Positions 44,809-53,966 are shown, numbered from the stretch's first letter. The stretch: DNA of 57,419 nt from Prevotella sp. CAG:617 (GCA_000438115.1 FR903626.1:47486-104904); one strand, 5' to 3'. The notes: generated by a model from the letters alone, not told the origin. Program-made: numbers and translations.

Positions 44809-46826
44809 CTGTTTATGAATTTTACAATTTCATTATAAATATTTTCTGGCGTAAAGCCCAACTTTTCATCAAGCACTTTATAAGGAGCTGAATATCCAAA
44901 ACTTTCTAAGCCATACACGTACCCGTCAGCCCCAGCCAAGCTTTCAAACACACAAGGCAGGCCTGCAGTCAACGCAAAGCGCTTTATTCCCTTAGGCAAC
45001 ACCATTTCCTGATATTCCTGACTTTGTGTACGGAACAATCCCTCTGAAGGACAACTTACAATCCGTGACTTTATCTGCTGAGCTGACAATAATTTGCGAG
45101 CTTCAACCAAAGTAGAAACTTCTGAACCAGAAGCAATCAGCACTACCTCTGGATTCTCATCACCTTCTACAATATATGCTCCTTTACAAGCCTGCTTGTA
45201 ATCTGTTCCTTCAGGCAAGTCTTTCACAACCTGACGACTAAAAATCAAAGCTGTAGGAGTATCAAAATTTTCCATTGCCATTTTCCAACACTCTGTAACT
45301 GCATGTACATCAGCCGGACGGAAAACACGCACGGAGTCTTTACCACTATGGTTTTTTAATTTCTCCATAAGTCGAATCTGGGCCTCATGTTCAACCGGCT
45401 CATGCGTCGGACCATCTTCACCAACCCGGAACGCATCATGTGTCCATACAAATTTCACAGGAATTTCCATCAAAGCCGCCATTCGAATAGCCGGCTTCAT
45501 ATAATCGGAGAACACAAAGAATGTGCCCATTGCAGTAATAATACCACCATGTAAGGCCATTCCAATGCAAACACATGCCATTGTCAATTCTGCCACGCCC
45601 GCTTGCAAGAATCCTCCAGAAAAGTCATTTTTCACTATTTCCTTACTGTGAGCCAAGAATCCATCGGTTTTGTCAGAATTACACAAATCTGCAGAAGACA
45701 CTATCATATTCTCCACATACTCTGAAAGTAAAGCCAAACAAGCAGCAGAACCGTTACGCGTTGGAGAATCATTTTTTTGCTGTATAGTTTCCCAAGGAAT
45801 CTGTGGCAATTTATTAGCGAACCAGTCTTCCAGTTTCTGGGCTTTTTCCGGATTGGCCGCAGCCCACGCCTTTTCTTCTGCCTTACGGGCTGCTACAATT
45901 TCTTTCAATTCTTGCTCACGTCTGGCATACATTTCTGCTACCTCCGGACGAATAACAAAAGGATTTTCTACATCTCCTCCCAAATTCTTTATGGTATTTA
46001 CATAAGCATCACCACCCAGAGGCGCGCCATGCGTTTTGCAATTACGCTCATAACTGGTATTATCAGCCTTACGACATCCCTTTCCCATTATACAATGGCC
46101 AATGATCAAAGTCGGGCGCTGTGTCTCAGCCTTAGCCTCTCTCAAAGCCTGCCGAATAGCGTCACAATCATTTCCATCTATTTCAATGACATGCCAATTC
46201 CAAGCCCGGTACTTCATGGCCGTATCTTCACTGATTACCGCAGCCGTTTCCGTACTTAGCTGGATTTCATTTGAGTCAAAAAACATTACGAGGTTATCCA
46301 AGCCAAGATGTCCGGCTATACGGCCGGCACCCTGCGATATTTCTTCCTGAATACCTCCATCACTTATATATGAATATATAGTTTCCTTTAAGAAAGATTC
46401 ATTGCCAGTACGAGCAGCCAAGGCTTTTGCTGCAATAGCTGCACCAACAGCATAAGTATGCCCCTGCCCCAAAGGACCAGAAGTATTTTCTATGCCTCTT
46501 TCTACATCCCTTTCCGGATGTCCTGGAGTTATTGATCCCCATTGACGGAATGATTTCAGTTCGTCCAACGTATATTTACCACATAAAGCCAGTTGCGAAT
46601 ATAACATGGGCGACATATGTCCGGGATCCAAGAAGAAACGGTCACGACACTTCCATTGCGGATCTGACGGATCATAAATCATAAACTCTGAAAATAACAC
46701 ATTGATAAAATCAGCACCTCCCATAGCCCCTCCGGGGTGACCAGAATGTGCCTTTTCAACCATAGCTGCCGACAAAATGCGAATATTGTCTGCCGCTAAA
46801 TTCATTATATCTTTTGGGGTTTCCAT
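44805..46826 (-). CDS. tkt: Transketolase
   Basis: Transketolase moves two-carbon units between sugar phosphates using thiamine diphosphate. The 673-residue protein has AHSGHPGGAMGGADF, the ThDP site YISDGGIQEEISQ with the adjacent EIDGNDC, and the second-domain blocks FVWTHDAFRVGEDGPTHEPV and RPADVHAVTE. The canonical metal-site GDG is SDG here, as the family allows GDG variants; I did not test activity consequences. A promoter lies 37 nt upstream. Confidence 0.95.
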   Translation of the reverse strand: METPKDIMNLAADNIRILSAAMVEKAHSGHPGGAMGGADFINVLFSEFMIYDPSDPQWKCRDRFFLDPGHMSPMLYSQLALCGKYTLDELKSFRQWGSITPGHPERDVERGIENTSGPLGQGHTYAVGAAIAAKALAARTGNESFLKETIYSYISDGGIQEEISQGAGRIAGHLGLDNLVMFFDSNEIQLSTETAAVISEDTAMKYRAWNWHVIEIDGNDCDAIRQALREAKAETQRPTLIIGHCIMGKGCRKADNTSYERNCKTHGAPLGGDAYVNTIKNLGGDVENPFVIRPEVAEMYARREQELKEIVAARKAEEKAWAAANPEKAQKLEDWFANKLPQIPWETIQQKNDSPTRNGSAACLALLSEYVENMIVSSADLCNSDKTDGFLAHSKEIVKNDFSGGFLQAGVAELTMACVCIGMALHGGIITAMGTFFVFSDYMKPAIRMAALMEIPVKFVWTHDAFRVGEDGPTHEPVEHEAQIRLMEKLKNHSGKDSVRVFRPADVHAVTECWKMAMENFDTPTALIFSRQVVKDLPEGTDYKQACKGAYIVEGDENPEVVLIASGSEVSTLVEARKLLSAQQIKSRIVSCPSEGLFRTQSQEYQEMVLPKGIKRFALTAGLPCVFESLAGADGYVYGLESFGYSAPYKVLDEKLGFTPENIYNEIVKFINR

Positions 46827-46862
46827 ATTTATTTGAAAAATAGATTCTTCGTTTTAAAGTGA

Positions 46863-46894
46863 CAAAGATACGGATAATAATGCTTTTTGACAAA
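46863..46894 (-). promoter_or_regulatory. Promoter of tkt-rpiB
   Basis: On the minus strand, TTTG (46891-46894), a 20-nt spacer, then TATCTTTG (46863-46870), 36 nt upstream of the transketolase ATG. Confidence 0.7.
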
Positions 46895-47026
46895 TTATTA
46901 CCCATTTTTCAATGATATTTTATATCAGAAAAAACTACGCCATGCATTTAGCGCTATTGATTACTAACAATTATTCTCTCAAGATCCTTATACTATTCAA
47001 TCCGTCGCAAAAAAATCCACAAAAAA

Positions 47027-47057
47027 TTTGTCATTACAAAATAAACTATTAAATTTG
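47027..47057 (+). promoter_or_regulatory. Promoter of tRNA-Arg
   Basis: TTTG at 47027-47030 and TAAATTTG at 47050-47057 with a 19-nt spacer, 31 nt before the mature tRNA. Confidence 0.7.
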
Positions 47058-47088
47058 CACTCGCAAATCAGGAAATAAGAAATTGATT

Positions 47089-47162
47089 GGCGCTGTAGCT
47101 CAACTGAATAGAGCATCTGACTACGGATCAGAAGGTTTTGGGTTTGAATCCCAACAGCGTCA
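47089..47162 (+). tRNA. tRNA-Arg (ACG)
   Basis: The 74-nt cloverleaf has acceptor arms GGCGCTG and CAGCGTC (one G-U pair), anticodon stem TCTGA/TCAGA with loop CTACGGA (anticodon ACG at 47123-47125), and T-arm TTGGG/CCCAA with TTTGAAT. CCA is not encoded. The first anticodon base is expected to be deaminated to inosine by TadA. Confidence 0.95.
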
Positions 47163-47169
47163 CACCAAT

Positions 47170-47206
47170 AATAGCGAATAGAGATTTTATTCGCTATTTA
47201 TTTTTT
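47170..47206 (+). terminator. Rho-independent terminator after tRNA-Arg
   Basis: AATAGCGAATA pairs with TATTCGCTATT around a 7-nt loop, followed by TATTTTTT. Confidence 0.88.
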
Positions 47207-47367
47207 GTCCTCATTCCAGCCAAACAATCTTTCAAGAATCCCCCACATACTTAACATTTAAAAGCAAAAGAGACACATCAGCGTTTGAATACTTTACGCC
47301 ACAAGAATCCCAGACCAACAAATACCTGTTTTCAACTATATTTTCACTAACCTTATTTTTGCAGGCC

Positions 47368-47445
47368 TATTTATAAGATTCAATCGGCACCTTAGAAAAA
47401 AAAAGATGGGAATCTATTTTTACGATCTCCCATTCTATTTTTCTT
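47368..47445 (+). ncRNA. Candidate small RNA (weak)
   Basis: Bounded by a TAnnTTTG box a few bases upstream and an imperfect terminator-like hairpin at its 3' end. No known RNA family was recognised and no -33 element is clear. It may be chance in AT-rich DNA. Confidence 0.2.
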
Positions 47446-47607
47446 CAAATCTCAGTCTTGAAATAATAAGCCCTCAAAAGGAGATGCGGTTTTAACGCAA
47501 TATTATGAACATCGTGCCTCCCCCAACAACGCCGTAACAAACAAAAAATCACCAAAACTCCATTTACGTTTTATCAGATATCACATATCATCGAAAGAAC
47601 ACTTTAT

Positions 47608-47652
47608 AATAATTGCGTTATCATTGCATGATGCAATGATAACGCAATTATT
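47608..47652. repeat. Perfect 21-bp inverted repeat
   Basis: Arms at 47608-47628 and 47632-47652 are exact reverse complements around the loop TGA. It lies 38 nt beyond the stop of the minus-strand HhH gene. It could be that gene's terminator, although a U-tract is weak on the minus strand and better (TTTT) on the plus strand. Confidence 0.85.
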
Positions 47653-47690
47653 TTCTGATACCGGCTCAAATTCCTTCAGTCCAATTGCTA

Positions 47691-48587
47691 TTATAACTCG
47701 ACATATGGTGATAATCGATCTACATCACTCTGACTGAAACAGTCATATAACAACAATGACTGCCAACCATTAACAAATCCGGTTTTACGACGTACCTCAA
47801 AAATAGCTTTTACCTGATCGTAATTCAAATAAGGATGGCGAACCAACTCACGAAAAGTCATTTTATTCAAATCTAGCTTGCGCACCTGCAAATGCCCGTC
47901 TAATTCAAACCATTGCATAATATCTGCTGGCAAGCCCTCAACTTCTAGGATCTGCTTAACGGAAACAAAACCACCCAAGGCTGCACGATAGTCCACTATT
48001 TTACGAGCGTAATAAGAACCTATACCCGGTATTTTTTTCAGAGTGGTTGTATCAACCGTATTCAAATTCAATATGACCAAAGAAGAAAACTTCTCATTTT
48101 TGGCATACCTTGGCCGTTCAACCTTTATACGTGAAACCGATGTTTTTTCTTTTGAAAAGAATTGATTTCGACTCGCTGACTCACGATGAATATGTATGTA
48201 TGGTTTCAAACGTTCATAATGGTCAGTACTTAACCCATACAAATGCGAAAAATGGGATGCTGAACGCCAACGCCCACCCAAACGACGATACTTCATATTA
48301 TTCCTGATCTGCCAATCGGTAAATCCCAATCGCAACATATCAACAGAATCTACCGTATTGGGATCAAAATAAAATAATTCAACCGACCTGGAATGAGCAT
48401 GCCCTGTTGACTCAACAACTACAGTAAAAGAGTCTAGAAGTGCCTTGTCTGCTAACGTAATAGGATACTCCTTCCGAGGTATATGGTAAACTATAAAAAC
48501 CACACCAGCAATCAACAAAAGACAAACGATTAAAGCGATATAGCCCACCCGCTCTCTTTTAGGAATATAGAAATCGTCGTCCTTCAT
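47691..48587 (-). CDS. Membrane-anchored helix-hairpin-helix (ComEA-like) protein
   Basis: This 298-residue protein has one transmembrane segment (about 15-35) and extracytoplasmic helix-hairpin-helix repeats. The clearest is LNLNTVDTTTLKKIPGIG followed by YYARKIVDYRAALGGF (about 180-215); a second begins LDLNKMTFRELVRHPYL. Related repeats occur around DSVDMLRLGF. HhH repeats bind DNA without sequence preference; ComEA uses them for DNA uptake. No competence genes are nearby, so the role is open. It is last in a five-gene minus-strand chain. Confidence 0.87.
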   Translation of the reverse strand: MKDDDFYIPKRERVGYIALIVCLLLIAGVVFIVYHIPRKEYPITLADKALLDSFTVVVESTGHAHSRSVELFYFDPNTVDSVDMLRLGFTDWQIRNNMKYRRLGGRWRSASHFSHLYGLSTDHYERLKPYIHIHRESASRNQFFSKEKTSVSRIKVERPRYAKNEKFSSLVILNLNTVDTTTLKKIPGIGSYYARKIVDYRAALGGFVSVKQILEVEGLPADIMQWFELDGHLQVRKLDLNKMTFRELVRHPYLNYDQVKAIFEVRRKTGFVNGWQSLLLYDCFSQSDVDRLSPYVEL

Positions 48588-48594
48588 AATATTT

Positions 48595-48942
48595 TTATTT
48601 TACATTACTAAACCCCTGCGCTTTCAACCAGTCTATAACACGCTCACGACAATCCCCCTGTAATAGAATCAATTCATCTTTAGCACTGCCTCCCAGCCCC
48701 AAAGCCGTTTTTAAGGCTGCAGCCAAAGACTGGAAATCAGACTTGTCACCAACAAATCCGGATACCACTGTAACCACCTTCCCACCACGTCCTTTTCGCT
48801 CCATATGCACACGCAGTTTTTGTGATTTAGGCGCTAATTTAGGCCGTGATTCCAAGTCTTCATCTTCTATTGTATCACCAGCATCTTCCAAAGGCAACAC
48901 TATCCCCAAAGTCTTCTCCCAATCAATATTTCCCAAATCCAT
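48595..48942 (-). CDS. SUI1/eIF1-like translation factor (YciH type)
   Basis: This 115-residue protein has the SUI1 fold in its C-terminal two-thirds: LRVHMERKGRGGKVVTVVSG, LGLGGSAKDE and a final LKAQGF. Bacterial YciH proteins are eIF1 homologues that can influence start-site selection. The N-terminal 45 residues are acidic and variable. I start at the ATG at 48942 (MDLGNIDW); a longer form would overlap the nucleosidase gene further. It overlaps that gene by 20 nt and precedes the HhH gene by 7 nt. Confidence 0.9.
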   Translation of the reverse strand: MDLGNIDWEKTLGIVLPLEDAGDTIEDEDLESRPKLAPKSQKLRVHMERKGRGGKVVTVVSGFVGDKSDFQSLAAALKTALGLGGSAKDELILLQGDCRERVIDWLKAQGFSNVK

Positions 48943-49513
48943 AATCAACCATTTTTTCAAAATACAAAGACAACCCCTTTCGAGCATCTGAAAGTTTGTC
49001 TTCCCAATGCTTCAAAGAATTTTTACCAATCTCATCCGTAACATATTTTACAGAAGCGAACGGAACGCCCATCTGCTGACAAACAAAAGCCAAAGCATAG
49101 GCTTCCATATCCACCACATCACCCTCAACAGGCTGCGATGAAGTTACAAAATCATCTCCAGTATTTACTGTAAACCCGCGTTCTATCCAATCCTCCCCTA
49201 CGTGCGAAAGACAAACGCCGTCATATAAACTATCAACGCCATAAGTCAATCCATAATCCTTCAGTTTTTCCAAATCTCGATCAACAAAACGATTACAAAA
49301 CAAAATATCACCTACCTGAAAGCGCAAAGTCCCTGCCGTACCAATATTCAGTACCATATCATAGGCCTCCGGATGCATACATAACCGACGAGTCAAAGCA
49401 TAGGCTGCATTACATTTTCCGATACCCGTCATCAAATAGTCAACATTAAACATCTCAGGTAAAACTATACGCTCCTGATCCACAGCATAAACATAAAGTA
49501 TTCTAACAGACAT
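48923..49513 (-). CDS. Nucleosidase of the PNP/MTAN superfamily
   Basis: This 196-residue protein has the superfamily core: GIGKCNAAYAL, LNIGTAGTLRFQVGDI, the ribose-binding VDMEAYA (Met136, Glu137) and catalytic Asp160 in YVTDEIG. It is shorter than typical MTA/SAH nucleosidase (about 230). Substrate candidates are methylthioadenosine, S-adenosylhomocysteine or futalosine. The presence of menB, menC and menE argues against a futalosine pathway, so an MTA/SAH-like role is more likely (inference). Confidence 0.85.
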   Translation of the reverse strand: MSVRILYVYAVDQERIVLPEMFNVDYLMTGIGKCNAAYALTRRLCMHPEAYDMVLNIGTAGTLRFQVGDILFCNRFVDRDLEKLKDYGLTYGVDSLYDGVCLSHVGEDWIERGFTVNTGDDFVTSSQPVEGDVVDMEAYALAFVCQQMGVPFASVKYVTDEIGKNSLKHWEDKLSDARKGLSLYFEKMVDYGFGKY

Positions 49514-49520
49514 ACTCCTT

Positions 49521-51665
49521 TTATCTTATATTATTGTTCAGTACATAATTTATAGCATCAATCATCATTGCCATTGATTCTACCGTAATACCATACCGCT
49601 GCAAATATTTTTTGTCTTCATCAAAAAAAGCAGGGTCTATATTTTTTGCATTATCCAACTGAATACTTTGTACATATGCATTCAAAGCATCATGTTCATT
49701 CCCCTGTGCCCAAAGCACATGAGCAAGATTCAAATAATCGTTAGGCAAAAGCCCCTTTATTTTCCGATAATATAACTCGGCCTGCTCCAAATCACCCGTC
49801 AAGAACAGACACCAGGCAATAGCACGCCGCGACTGGTCAACATCGTCATCCGAAACCGACAGATAAAGAGCTCGATAAAGCACATCCAGCGCATCTTTCA
49901 AACGATCTGCCTGCATAAGACAATGACTCTCCATAAATAAATTATGCAATCGCACATTTTCCTGCGCATTCAATTTATGATAGATTATTACTGCACGACT
50001 GAAATCTCCCAGACGTAAATAACACTGTGCCAAATGCTCAGAACTCCAATCACCGACATCAAGCTTAAGCGATTTTTCATAACAATCAGCAGCTTCACGG
50101 TACATTCCCATCATTTGCAAACAATACCCCCATTTCTGCAATGCCGTAATTGATAAATCCATACCACTCTTCGATAACTGGTCATAATAATATGTTGCCG
50201 TTTTCAAATTATGCTGCGAAAAAGCAAACTCCGCAATTTCCAATAAATGATCACGCTTCATTAAGATAGCATTAAGCCACTTATTATTTACCAGCAACAG
50301 ATCGTTTTCAAACGGATTATATAACTGACGAGCATGTGGAGATAACGTATAAAAGCGATATAAATCCTGCAAATAATGACGCACCTCTGTTTCCACCGAA
50401 TAATCAGTCTTTTCTGCCACATCTTCCACTCGACCAGACAATTGCTGAGACACGATATTTCGTTGTTGCTCTGGCAATTCCGTCAGCATCAGACAAAACG
50501 AATATTTATCTGAATCACAAAGAAAAGGTGTTTTCAAAAACTTCTCCATCTGATCTTCTTGCAAGTGTAATCCACTTACAAGCGGATGAGAGAAACGAAA
50601 CGGAAGAAACCAGTTAGACATGGTCCTATAAAACGGAAAGCGCTGTTTCAGTGTTGAAAAAGTCGCCCAATATACATCTGCACCCTTTTGCTGCATTTCT
50701 GAAATTGCCCGCAACTTTTTTTCCATTTTACGGAATGTGTCATCCTTTTCCCACAAAGGATTATGATCATAATCCTCATTTGAATCTTCCGTCCGCAGAG
50801 TTCGTGAGCGCCAGAACGACGAGTGCCTCATCATCTCCGGAAAAATTTCCTGATTCATTTTATGAGCAATACTTTTTGTTTCTTGCGTCAACAACAACTG
50901 CAACTGCAACACATGTAAGGCACTATATACCTCTTCATCCAACATATTGATAGCCTTTACGACCATCGGATACAAAGATAAACGACGTTCATACCGAACA
51001 AGTGCAAAAACCAATCCGACTAAAGCGCGGACTTTTAACGTTTCTGACAATATAGATGCCTTGCCTATCCGAACAAGAAGCAAAAACTTCTTTTCATCAA
51101 ACACTTCCAATAAATTTAATGATAGTGCTGTTACAATCAAAGCGCCCCATACATTATTTTTCCCTTCAGATTCCAAATAATGAGTAACAGAATCGCAAAG
51201 TTCATCATCTAAAGAAGCTACCAAGAAAGTATTAAAGACGTTACGGGTCAAATCCTTTACAGAATCTTCTGTCAAAGCAAAAACATCATGATTTGATGCG
51301 CAAAGCCGCAAAGCGCCTGGAACATCTAATACGACTGTACGCATTTGCTCATAATATGTACTGGAAGAAAACTGTCGATAAAACTGTTTACGCACCTCAT
51401 CAAACAGCGCATAAACTCTTTTCAATTGCAAACTGTAAATCTTCTCCCGTTCCGGATCAGAAATACCTTCTGCCATATACTTAATCATCCATGTATATGT
51501 CTCCTGAACACTGGTAAGTTCCGACTTATAATGCGTCTGATTTGAATATTCCAACACACCATCAAGCAATTTTATTGATGCTGACAACGACCGGTTTTCC
51601 AAACACGTCTCTGTTTGTTGGCACATCTTGTCAAAACAGACTTTATCGCCAGTTATTTTGACCAT
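49521..51665 (-). CDS. Large tetratricopeptide-repeat protein
   Basis: This 714-residue protein has no signal peptide and is probably cytoplasmic. The N-terminal two-thirds are helical and unrecognised. Residues about 480-670 contain at least five TPRs, for example LQKWGYCLQMMGMYREAADC, SEHLAQCYLRLGDFSRAV and NLAHVLWAQGNEHDALNAY. TPRs mediate protein-protein contacts. Its start overlaps the end of the binding-lipoprotein gene by 13 nt and the nucleosidase gene follows by 7 nt. Confidence 0.88.
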   Translation of the reverse strand: MVKITGDKVCFDKMCQQTETCLENRSLSASIKLLDGVLEYSNQTHYKSELTSVQETYTWMIKYMAEGISDPEREKIYSLQLKRVYALFDEVRKQFYRQFSSSTYYEQMRTVVLDVPGALRLCASNHDVFALTEDSVKDLTRNVFNTFLVASLDDELCDSVTHYLESEGKNNVWGALIVTALSLNLLEVFDEKKFLLLVRIGKASILSETLKVRALVGLVFALVRYERRLSLYPMVVKAINMLDEEVYSALHVLQLQLLLTQETKSIAHKMNQEIFPEMMRHSSFWRSRTLRTEDSNEDYDHNPLWEKDDTFRKMEKKLRAISEMQQKGADVYWATFSTLKQRFPFYRTMSNWFLPFRFSHPLVSGLHLQEDQMEKFLKTPFLCDSDKYSFCLMLTELPEQQRNIVSQQLSGRVEDVAEKTDYSVETEVRHYLQDLYRFYTLSPHARQLYNPFENDLLLVNNKWLNAILMKRDHLLEIAEFAFSQHNLKTATYYYDQLSKSGMDLSITALQKWGYCLQMMGMYREAADCYEKSLKLDVGDWSSEHLAQCYLRLGDFSRAVIIYHKLNAQENVRLHNLFMESHCLMQADRLKDALDVLYRALYLSVSDDDVDQSRRAIAWCLFLTGDLEQAELYYRKIKGLLPNDYLNLAHVLWAQGNEHDALNAYVQSIQLDNAKNIDPAFFDEDKKYLQRYGITVESMAMMIDAINYVLNNNIR

Positions 51666-52621
51666 TTCCTATTGATTATCGGTAAAACATTTACACTAAT
51701 TCCTCTGCTTTTCAAAAAAACTATCGCCTTATTTAAATCAGCAGGATCAGCTAAAATAGATTTCCTATATGTGGGCCACTTAATCCGTTTCAGCACTTTG
51801 ATATCCTTGACCATATTATATTTCAACAAGATGCTATCGCGATAGGAAATATCTTTCCTATTCAACTCTGCAGCAGCCCAATCATAACCAGCCAATAAAG
51901 TTTGAACATGCCCGCGTTTCTTTTCTGACCAGAGGACATTGTCGTATCCCATTAAGCAGCCTAAGCCATAGCCATCTTTCTCAGTTTCTCTACTCACAAC
52001 TTTATTTCCATACACACATGCAATTGTTGCCTGTGGCTCTGGCAGGACAGCCGTTTCTATTTGCTTCTCGTTAAGCATTTGTGCTCGCAAAGCAACATCA
52101 TTTATTTGTGGGCGATATATTTCGTTCGGATTTAAATTTCCGCGTTTTGCATAAACATCACTCAAATAATCTGTAACCGTAAAACGCGCGACAGCCATTG
52201 TTCGATCCTTCAATTGTGAGAGTTTTTTCATTCTGACCTCCCGTGAAGCCAATAATTTCCAACATGCTTCAGTTGCCATTACTACTGTAATCCTTTGCTT
52301 ATCGCTTTGTTGATTTTTTACAGCCTTTATCAAATCCCCACTCACGATATCCGCATTTTTATTACGCATAGCAGTCTCACAATCCAATAATGAATTCAAG
52401 ACATAAAACTTTACACTCAAGTCCTTATCATGATAAAAACCTCTATCATAAGCATACAAAAAAGGGACACAATCAATTGTAGGAGTAAGTGCAACCCGAA
52501 GGCTAAATGAATCAGCCTCCTCCTTGTTCGAGAAAGATTGTTTACTACCAGTGTTGCTACACGAACAAACAAATACAAATAAAACAAAAATTCCTATTGA
52601 TAGACAAAATCTTTTTCCCAT
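51653..52621 (-). CDS. Substrate-binding-protein-like lipoprotein (NMT1/SsuA fold)
   Basis: This 322-residue lipoprotein has a signal peptide ending VCSC (Cys21). The mature part begins LRVALTPTIDCVPFLYAYDRGFY, typical of periplasmic binding proteins for sulfonates, nitrate or thiamine precursors. It continues with the usual two-lobe pattern (NADIVSGDLIKAV, LKDRTMAVARFTVTDYL, TAVLPEPQATIA). No ABC permease or ATPase gene adjoins it; instead a TPR gene overlaps it. The ligand is unknown. Confidence 0.85.
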   Translation of the reverse strand: MGKRFCLSIGIFVLFVFVCSCSNTGSKQSFSNKEEADSFSLRVALTPTIDCVPFLYAYDRGFYHDKDLSVKFYVLNSLLDCETAMRNKNADIVSGDLIKAVKNQQSDKQRITVVMATEACWKLLASREVRMKKLSQLKDRTMAVARFTVTDYLSDVYAKRGNLNPNEIYRPQINDVALRAQMLNEKQIETAVLPEPQATIACVYGNKVVSRETEKDGYGLGCLMGYDNVLWSEKKRGHVQTLLAGYDWAAAELNRKDISYRDSILLKYNMVKDIKVLKRIKWPTYRKSILADPADLNKAIVFLKSRGISVNVLPIINRKWSK

Positions 52622-52634
52622 CAGATTTCATGAA

Positions 52635-52680
52635 AGAGAAAAAAGGGCTCATGCAATAGCCATGCACAGCCCTTTTCTCT
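52635..52680 (-). terminator. Rho-independent terminator of pgk
   Basis: On the minus strand, AGAGAAAAGGGCT pairs with AGCCCTTTTTTCTCT, with a U-rich 3' arm. It separates pgk from the binding-lipoprotein gene downstream. Confidence 0.85.
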
Positions 52681-52712
52681 GATTACATTTAAACGTTATG
52701 CGTAGTCTCTCA

Positions 52713-53966
52713 TTATTTTTCACCTTGAATGGCTGCGATACCAGGAAGGACTTTACCTTCAATAGCCTCAAGCAATGCGCCACCACCGGTTGATACATAA
52801 GAAACCTTGTCTGCCATACCAAACTTATTGATACAAGCAACAGAGTCGCCACCACCAATCAATGAGAATGCACCATTAGCTGTTGCGTCGCAAATAGCTT
52901 CTGCCACAGCTTTAGATCCAGCCATGAAGTTATCCATCTCAAATACACCTGCAGGACCATTCCAAAGAATAGTTTTACTGCCCTTGATAACATCTGCAAA
53001 CTTCTGCATGGCTTTAGGACCAATATCCATACCTTCCCAACCTTCGGGAATATTATCTGACGGACAGTACTGCACATTGCAGTCATTTTTGAAATCATCA
53101 CCACACTTAGCGTCTTCTGCCAAAACGAGATTTACGCCTTTGTCGGCAGCTTTCTTCTCTATGTCGCGTGCCAACTGTAAAAAGTCTTCCTCGCAAATTG
53201 ATTTACCAATCTGACCTCCACGAGCTTTCATAAACGTATAGGTCATACCACCAGTCAAAATCAAATTGTCAACCTTACCCAAAAGATTCTCAATAATCTC
53301 AATCTTTGAAGAAACCTTTGATCCACCCATAATGGCGGTAAACGGACGCTGAATGTCGTTCATTACTTTATTAACGGCATCAACTTCTTTCTCCATCAAA
53401 TAACCGAACATCTTGTGGTCGGCATCAAAATAATCTGCAATCAGGGCTGTTGAAGCGTGTTTACGGTGAGCGGTTCCGAAAGCATCATTGATGTAAATAT
53501 CAGCATATGAAGCCAAAGTTTCCGTAAAAGCTTTCTGACGTGGCTTCAACGCTTCTTTTGCAGCTTTTTTCTCGTCGTCAGTAGCAAACTCACCACGAGG
53601 CTTACCAGTTTCCTCTTCATAGAAACGCAAGTTCTCCAGCAAAAGTACATCACCAGCTTTCATCGAAGCAACCATATCCTGAGCTTTCTGACAGTCCGGA
53701 CAGAATTTTACGGGAGTGCCCAGTTTTTCGCTTACGGCATCAACAATCTGCTGCAATGAGAATTTAGGATCCGGATTCTTTTTCGGACGACCTAAATGCG
53801 ACATAATAATCAAAGCACCGCCGCCACTCAAAACCTTTTTCAAAGTAGGCAAGGCACCACGGATACGAGTATCATCGGTAATATTTCCGTTTTCATCTAA
53901 AGGTACATTAAAGTCTACACGTACAATGACCTTTTTTCCTGTAAAATCACATTTGTCAATTGTCAT
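52713..53966 (-). CDS. pgk: Phosphoglycerate kinase
   Basis: PGK makes ATP from 1,3-bisphosphoglycerate. The 417-residue protein has VIVRVDFNVPLDENG, the basic-patch SHLGRPK, AFGTAHRKHAST, the hinge GGSKVSSKIEIIENLL, LWNGPAGVFEMDNF, and the nucleotide loop GGGDSVACINKFG. An insertion around ATDDEKKAAKEAL is seen in many Bacteroidota PGKs. It has its own promoter and terminator. Confidence 0.98.
   Translation of the reverse strand: MTIDKCDFTGKKVIVRVDFNVPLDENGNITDDTRIRGALPTLKKVLSGGGALIIMSHLGRPKKNPDPKFSLQQIVDAVSEKLGTPVKFCPDCQKAQDMVASMKAGDVLLLENLRFYEEETGKPRGEFATDDEKKAAKEALKPRQKAFTETLASYADIYINDAFGTAHRKHASTALIADYFDADHKMFGYLMEKEVDAVNKVMNDIQRPFTAIMGGSKVSSKIEIIENLLGKVDNLILTGGMTYTFMKARGGQIGKSICEEDFLQLARDIEKKAADKGVNLVLAEDAKCGDDFKNDCNVQYCPSDNIPEGWEGMDIGPKAMQKFADVIKGSKTILWNGPAGVFEMDNFMAGSKAVAEAICDATANGAFSLIGGGDSVACINKFGMADKVSYVSTGGGALLEAIEGKVLPGIAAIQGEK

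Larger units (their letters stand above)
47207..47690. other. Gene-free interval with a candidate small RNA and a long palindrome
   Basis: No credible coding region is present. At 47354-47361 there is TATTTTTG, a match to TAnnTTTG on the plus strand. About 40 nt further an imperfect hairpin (47400-47445, TGGGA/TCCCA core flanked by A-run and T-run) resembles a terminator, so a transcript of about 75 nt is possible. A perfect palindrome lies at 47608-47652. Confidence 0.5.

Noticed and set aside
49521..52621. Futalosine-pathway genes (a MqnB-like nucleosidase plus a MqnA/MqnD-like binding fold)
   Set aside because: The binding-fold protein is a secreted lipoprotein, unlike the cytosolic Mqn enzymes, and the window encodes the classical menB, menC and menE route.
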